A DNA stretch of 7,125 nt, from NCBI GenBank assembly GCA_031268685.1, contig JAIRWW010000268.1, positions 1 to 7,125 on the forward strand, in the 5' to 3' direction. The DNA comes from Azoarcus sp. (lineage in GTDB: Bacteria > Pseudomonadota > Gammaproteobacteria > Burkholderiales > Rhodocyclaceae). The translations under genes and the position numbers were made by a program. The notes beneath the pieces are model-generated. The model searched no databases. It was not told the DNA's origin and saw only the letters and a program-made list of their open reading frames with translations. This document shows positions 1 to 7,125 of the stretch, piece after piece. How positions within the stretch are numbered: the stretch's first letter is position 1; each line of letters begins with the position of its first letter.

Positions 1-209
1 TGGTCTTCTATCGAACGTTTTGTCCGGCCTGTGATGAAGATCATGTCGGTAATGCCCGCGGCCACGGCTTCTTCTACTGCATATTGGATCAGGGGTTTGT
101 CGACGATGGGCAGCATTTCCTTGGGGCTGGCCTTTGTGGCGGGTAAAAAACGGGTGCCCAGGCCGGCAACGGGAAAAACGGCTTTCGTTATTTTGCTTGA
201 CTTGCTCAT
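1..209 (-). CDS. galU: UTP-glucose-1-phosphate uridylyltransferase (N-terminal part, cut by window edge)
   Basis: The gene product makes UDP-glucose from UTP and glucose-1-phosphate in the cytoplasm, feeding lipopolysaccharide, capsule and other glycan synthesis. Only the first 69 codons are visible; the rest lies beyond position 1. The N-terminus is strongly diagnostic: the nucleotide-binding signature [20 protein letters not shown] spans residues 15-34, followed by [19 protein letters not shown] (35-53), which closely matches known GalU proteins. The last readable residues, SIED, followed by a codon starting CA, fit the family's SIEDH. The ATG at 209 is chosen because an AAGGAG Shine-Dalgarno lies 8 nt upstream and the length of the leader before the signature is normal. 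It starts 3 bases after the ligA stop, and its ribosome site lies inside the ligA end, so translation is probably coupled to ligA. A paralogue such as GalF cannot be fully excluded from 69 residues. Confidence 0.93.
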   Translation of the reverse strand, partial: MSKSSKITKAVFPVAGLGTRFLPATKASPKEMLPIVDKPLIQYAVEEAVAAGITDMIFITGRTKRSIED

Positions 210-212
210 AAA

Positions 213-3472
<3,260 letters not shown>

Positions 3473-3505
3473 ACCCTAGCGCACCGTTTCCATTACTGAT
3501 TCGTG
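3473..3505 (-). other. smc-zipA intergenic spacer, no terminator seen
   Basis: This 33-bp gap separates the smc stop (TAA, 3508-3506) from the zipA start. No stem-loop followed by a T-run and no promoter-like hexamers were found, which supports read-through from smc into zipA. An ATG inside it (3493-3491) meets a stop after five codons and is not a gene start. Confidence 0.6.
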
Positions 3506-6500
3506 TTATGCCGCTGCCGGCTCGGCCAGACGCAGCGCCGCTTCCATGTCCACTTCAACGACCCTTGACACCCCTTGTTCCTGCATCGTCACACCCACCA
3601 GCTGCTGTGCGACTTCCATAGTGATCCTATTATGGCTGATGAAAATGAACTGCGTCTGCGTCGACATGTGTTTCACCATCTCGGCGTAGCGCCCGGTGTT
3701 GGCATCGTCCAGCGGCGCATCGACTTCGTCGAGCATGCAAAACGGCGCTGGATTGAGTTGGAACATTGCAAAGACCAGCGCAATCGCGGTAAGTGCCTTT
3801 TCACCCCCGGACAAGAGCTGGATAGATGCATTTTTTTTGCCCGGCGGCTGAGCCACTATCTGAACGCCAGCATCGAGGATTTCCTCCCCGGTCAGCACCA
3901 GGGCCGCCCGGCCTCCCCCAAAAAGCCGCGGGAACAAGCTGCCGAAATGTTCATTGACCGTATTGTATGTCGCTTGCAACTGTTCGCGCGTCTCGCGGTC
4001 GATACGGCGAATGGCGTCTTCCAGCGTTTCGATGGCCTGCTGCAAATCGTCGTTCTGCGCATCCAGATATCCCTTGCGCTCGGCGGCGATGCGCAGTTCC
4101 TCGACCGCGGCCAGGTTGACCGCGCCCAGCGCGGCGATGTCGCGCCCGAGCCGCGCCACTTCACGCTGAAGCGCATTCTCGCCCGGTGCGTTTTCCAACA
4201 TCGGCGCAAGCGCCGCCTCGTCAGCCCCGGCTTCCGCCAGTCTTTCGTCGAATTGCGCAATCGCCAATTCCGCCGCTTGTGCTTCCAGCCGCAAATCGGC
4301 CACCCGCGTGCGCAAAGGCGCCGCATCGTGTTCGGTGCGCTGGCGCAATTCCTCGGTTTCGCGCAAAAGCGCCGCGGCCTGCTCCAGTTCATCGCGCCGT
4401 CCGGCCAGCGCCGTTTCTCTGGCGCCGTGCGTTTCGAGCGCCGTTTGCAGCGACTCGCGGCAGCGGCTGTCGTCGGTCGCCTCGCGTTCCGCCTCGCGGG
4501 CGGCGCGTTCGCTGGCAATCCGGGCGAGTTGCTCGTCCGCCAGTTGCACATTGCGGGCGTTGTCTTCAAGTTTGCCCGCACATTCGCGGGCCGAAAATTG
4601 CGCTTCCTGAAGCTCGCGCGCCAGCGATTGTTCCATGGTGTGCAAGGCGCGCAGCGCCTCATCGCGCTCACGCAGCACGTCCAGGGCGGCATCGAGCTGC
4701 GCGCGTTGCAGCTCGGCCAGTTCGGCGGCGCGGGCATATTCGCGTTCGGCCCGCGCATGACTTTCGCGCTCGCCTTCTTCCTGACGCGCCAGTTCGGCCA
4801 GATCGTTCGAGATGCGCAACCGCTGCTCCTCGGCGCGGCTCGCCGCCTGGGCAAGCTTGAGCACTTCGACTTCCCCGGCATGGCGCTCGCTTTGCGCCGC
4901 CTGCGCATCGCGGCGCAAATCGTCGATGCGGGCCTGCGCCCCGGCGGCGGCGGATTCGGCATCGTGCAATGCATCATGCACAGCAAGCGCCTCGTCTTCC
5001 AGCGCCCGCAGGCGCGCGGCCAGCGCGTCTATCTCGCGCTGGCGCTCGATGACGCCGTGCGTGCGGCTGTCGGGAACCACATGCGCCAACATGTTGCGGC
5101 TCAACACCTGCCCGCCCCGGCTGACCAGACACACACCGGGGGCAAGTTCAGCCCGGCGCGCAAGCCAGCCGTCGAGCCGTTCGACCGCGAACCATCCATG
5201 CAGCCAATCGGCGAGCAAAGCCTGCTGTGCATCGTCGCCAGTGCGGACATGCATGCTCAAAGGCGTCGTCCCGGCAGGCGCAGGCAAGGCTTCAGGCGCG
5301 GACGATGCCAAACCGCGGGTAAAACCGAGCGCCAGAACCGCCGCGGGCGGCTCGGCGAGAAGATCGGCGGCAAGCGCGCCGTCCTCCTCCGTCATCAGCG
5401 CCGCCAAGCGTTCGCGCAGCACGGTTTCCAGCGCTGTTTCCCATCCTGCTTCGACTTTCAGCGACCGCCACAGCGGCGGCAAACCATTGTGGCCGCGTTT
5501 GGCAAGCCAGCCATCGGGTTCGCCCTGAGCGGCGGCCTTGGACTGAATCTGCACCAAGGCGTTGTGCCGGGCGCGCAGTTCGGTCAGGCCGCGCTGCGCC
5601 GCCTGCTCGGCATTGAGCGCTTCTTTGAGCGCAGTCCGCAACACGGGCTGCCGCGCTTGCTCCGTGGCGAGTTCTTGTTGCAGTTCTTCGCAACGCTCGC
5701 GCAAGGCATCGAGCCGCGCCTGCCGCTCGGCCAGCAGCGCCGCATCCGGCCCTTCGATTCCGCCATGCTCCCCGTCGAGTTTTGCGCGGCGCTGTATCAA
5801 AGCATCGAGTGCGCGCCCGGCATGGGCGCGATGGGCATCTTCCACCCGCAGCTGTTGCTCGGTCGCCGCCAGTTCGCGCCGCACCGCCGCCGCCGTAGCC
5901 TCTGCGGCCTGATGGCCGGATTCGCATTCCGGCGAGCGCTCGGAGATTTCCTGATGGCGCGCTTCGGCCTGTTCGACGCGCAAGGCGGCGTTTTCGGCCA
6001 GCGCCTCCCAACGGGCGCGCTCCGTGCCGAGCGTCTCGCGGCGGGCGCGCCAATGATCGAGATCGGCATCGAGTTGGCCGAGACGGGCATCGATCCGCTG
6101 CCGCGTATCGCCCAGATGCTGCAATTCGGCCTCCAGCCTGGAGACCTCCGCCCCTGCCGCAAAAAGATCGCTCTGCGCGATATGCACGGCTTCGGAAGCG
6201 GTCAAATGCCCGGCGCGCGCCGCTTCGAGCGCTTGCTCCAGCGCTTGCAGGCGGGCATTGTCGGTGTCGATGCGGCTTGTGGCGGCCCCGAGTTCTTCCA
6301 TGGCGCGGGCATGCCCGGCGCGCGCCTCGTTGCGCTTGATGAGCCATAGCAGTTGCTGGCGCTCGACGAGGGCGGTATTGAGCGTCTGATAACGTTCGGC
6401 GGTCGCGGCCTGCACTTCGAGATGTTCTATGCGCTCGCCCAGTTCCATGCGGATATCGTCCAGGCGGGCGAGATTGTCGCGCGCGTCCGACAGCCGTCCC

Positions 6501-7078
6501 TCGGTCTCGCGCCGCCGTTCGCGGTAGCGGGTGACGCCTGCCGCTTCTTCAAGAAAGCCCCGGATTTCCTCTGGCCGGGCCTCGATGATGCGCGAAATCA
6601 TCCCCTGTTCGATGATCGCGTAAGCGCGCGGCCCCAGTCCGGTGCCAAGGAAAAGGTCGATTACGTCGCGGCGGCGCACATGGACGCCATTGATGTAATA
6701 AGTCGACTCCCCCGTGCGTTCGAGCATGCGGCGCACGGCAATTTCGGCGTAAGGCGCCCATTGCCCGGCGGCGCGCCCGGCATTGTTATCGAACACCAGT
6801 TCGACGCTGGCGCGCGACACCGGCTTGCGGGTCGTGGAACCGTTGAAGATGACGTCCTGCATCGACTCGCCGCGCAAGGCCGAGGCGCGGGTTTCCCCCA
6901 GCACCCAGCGTACCGCGTCAATGACGTTGGATTTACCGCATCCGTTCGGCCCGACGATGCCGACGAGGTTCCCCGACGTGCGCACCGTTATCGGGTCGAC
7001 AAAGGTCTTGAAACCGGCGAGTTTAAGCTTGGAAAGACGCAAGATCGGGCAGAAGCAGAACGGAACAGGGCGGCGCAT
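3506..7078 (-). CDS. smc: Chromosome segregation protein SMC
   Basis: SMC is the large ATPase of the bacterial condensin. Dimers, normally with ScpA and ScpB (not in this window), extrude and align chromosomal loops for segregation. The 1190-residue product from the ATG at 7078 shows the full architecture: N-terminal ABC-type head with Walker A GPNGCGKS (43-50) and the conserved stretches RGESMQDVIFNGS and FLGTGLGPRAYAIIEQGMI; a long Ala/Glu/Arg/Leu-rich coiled coil (about 160-515); a globular hinge (about 523-680); a returning coiled coil (about 685-1030); and a C-terminal head with signature LSGGEK (1089-1094) and Walker B/D-loop CMLDEVDAPLDD with D1117 and E1118. All ATPase elements are present. 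The start is uncertain: the ATG at 7078 has AAGGA 7 nt upstream, but family similarity begins at RLSKLKLAGFKTF, right after a TTG at 7042 (1178 residues). The first 12 residues of the longer form (MRRPVPFCFCPI) are not family-like. It is the first gene of the smc-zipA-ligA-galU run. Confidence 0.97.
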   Translation of the reverse strand: MRRPVPFCFCPILRLSKLKLAGFKTFVDPITVRTSGNLVGIVGPNGCGKSNVIDAVRWVLGETRASALRGESMQDVIFNGSTTRKPVSRASVELVFDNNAGRAAGQWAPYAEIAVRRMLERTGESTYYINGVHVRRRDVIDLFLGTGLGPRAYAIIEQGMISRIIEARPEEIRGFLEEAAGVTRYRERRRETEGRLSDARDNLARLDDIRMELGERIEHLEVQAATAERYQTLNTALVERQQLLWLIKRNEARAGHARAMEELGAATSRIDTDNARLQALEQALEAARAGHLTASEAVHIAQSDLFAAGAEVSRLEAELQHLGDTRQRIDARLGQLDADLDHWRARRETLGTERARWEALAENAALRVEQAEARHQEISERSPECESGHQAAEATAAAVRRELAATEQQLRVEDAHRAHAGRALDALIQRRAKLDGEHGGIEGPDAALLAERQARLDALRERCEELQQELATEQARQPVLRTALKEALNAEQAAQRGLTELRARHNALVQIQSKAAAQGEPDGWLAKRGHNGLPPLWRSLKVEAGWETALETVLRERLAALMTEEDGALAADLLAEPPAAVLALGFTRGLASSAPEALPAPAGTTPLSMHVRTGDDAQQALLADWLHGWFAVERLDGWLARRAELAPGVCLVSRGGQVLSRNMLAHVVPDSRTHGVIERQREIDALAARLRALEDEALAVHDALHDAESAAAGAQARIDDLRRDAQAAQSERHAGEVEVLKLAQAASRAEEQRLRISNDLAELARQEEGERESHARAEREYARAAELAELQRAQLDAALDVLRERDEALRALHTMEQSLARELQEAQFSARECAGKLEDNARNVQLADEQLARIASERAAREAEREATDDSRCRESLQTALETHGARETALAGRRDELEQAAALLRETEELRQRTEHDAAPLRTRVADLRLEAQAAELAIAQFDERLAEAGADEAALAPMLENAPGENALQREVARLGRDIAALGAVNLAAVEELRIAAERKGYLDAQNDDLQQAIETLEDAIRRIDRETREQLQATYNTVNEHFGSLFPRLFGGGRAALVLTGEEILDAGVQIVAQPPGKKNASIQLLSGGEKALTAIALVFAMFQLNPAPFCMLDEVDAPLDDANTGRYAEMVKHMSTQTQFIFISHNRITMEVAQQLVGVTMQEQGVSRVVEVDMEAALRLAEPAAA

Positions 7079-7085
7079 GATAGCA
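7077..7085 (-). promoter_or_regulatory. Extended -10-like motif TGCTATCAT upstream of the conserved smc start
   Basis: The minus strand reads TGC-TATCAT followed by GCGCCG: a TATAAT-like hexamer (5 of 6) with the TG of an extended -10. No good -35 was found 16-18 bp upstream (GGAGCC or neighbours). Transcription from it would begin near 7070 and leave about 28 nt of leader before the TTG at 7042. It overlaps the ATG at 7078, so the two readings exclude each other for the same transcript. Promoter identity is inference from motif only. Confidence 0.35.
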
Positions 7086-7090
7086 TCCTT
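7086..7090 (-). promoter_or_regulatory. Candidate Shine-Dalgarno for the upstream smc ATG
   Basis: The minus strand reads AAGGA, 7 nt before the ATG at 7078. Sequence and spacing are suitable, and this is the reason the 7078 start was preferred. The alternative TTG at 7042 is preceded by a pyrimidine-rich stretch with no such site. If the overlapping -10-like motif is a real promoter, this site would lie upstream of the transcript and be irrelevant. Confidence 0.5.
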
Positions 7091-7125
7091 CGCCCGCCCG
7101 GCTCCGGGATTCATTCCGCCATTCA

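Noticed and set aside
3575..6349. A 924-codon open frame on the plus strand, antisense to smc.
   Set aside because: It is fully antisense to a clearly coding SMC with intact motifs. Long stop-free antisense frames are expected in GC-rich, codon-biased genes, and its translation shows no recognisable domain, only Arg/Phe/Gln-rich sequence.
7097..7108. CCCGG-AG-CCGGG palindrome upstream of smc.
   Set aside because: The two-base loop is too small for a stable hairpin and the arms are only 5 bp of G/C. An operator is possible but unsupported by a single short site.

Overview
The window looks like chromosomal housekeeping DNA from a GC-rich proteobacterium, most likely a betaproteobacterium. The evidence for that is the gene order smc-zipA-ligA, a LigA carrying the '[10 protein letters not shown]...FDARLRREL' version of the adenylation domain that I associate with betaproteobacteria, and a ZipA, whose family is restricted to beta/gammaproteobacteria. 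No plasmid, phage, transposase, CRISPR, tRNA or rRNA signal was seen.

All four genes are on the minus strand, so the operon reads from right to left. smc (condensin-type ATPase, about 7078 to 3506) is complete and is preceded by only 47 bases of upstream sequence. After a 33-bp gap comes zipA (3472-2348, membrane anchor of the division ring). Its stop codon overlaps the start of ligA (2351-213, NAD-dependent DNA ligase) by 4 bp (ATGA). Three bases after the ligA stop is the start of galU (209 to the window edge, UTP-glucose-1-phosphate uridylyltransferase), of which only the first 69 codons are present. No terminator-like structure separates any of the genes, so co-transcription is likely. 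The set joins chromosome organisation (SMC), division (ZipA), DNA replication and repair (LigA) and envelope sugar-nucleotide supply (GalU).

The window is mostly ordinary. The strongest oddity is an in-frame insertion of about 35 residues in LigA, exactly between the OB-fold domain and the four-cysteine zinc finger. At the DNA level it coincides with nested inverted repeats (about 1010-1128), which suggests a palindromic element inserted within the coding sequence. Secondary points are a likely degenerate duplication of the FtsZ-binding fold inside ZipA, a conflict over the smc start codon (the best Shine-Dalgarno/ATG overlaps an extended -10-like motif, while family similarity begins at a downstream TTG), and three 7-8 nt A-tracts in otherwise GC-rich coding sequence.
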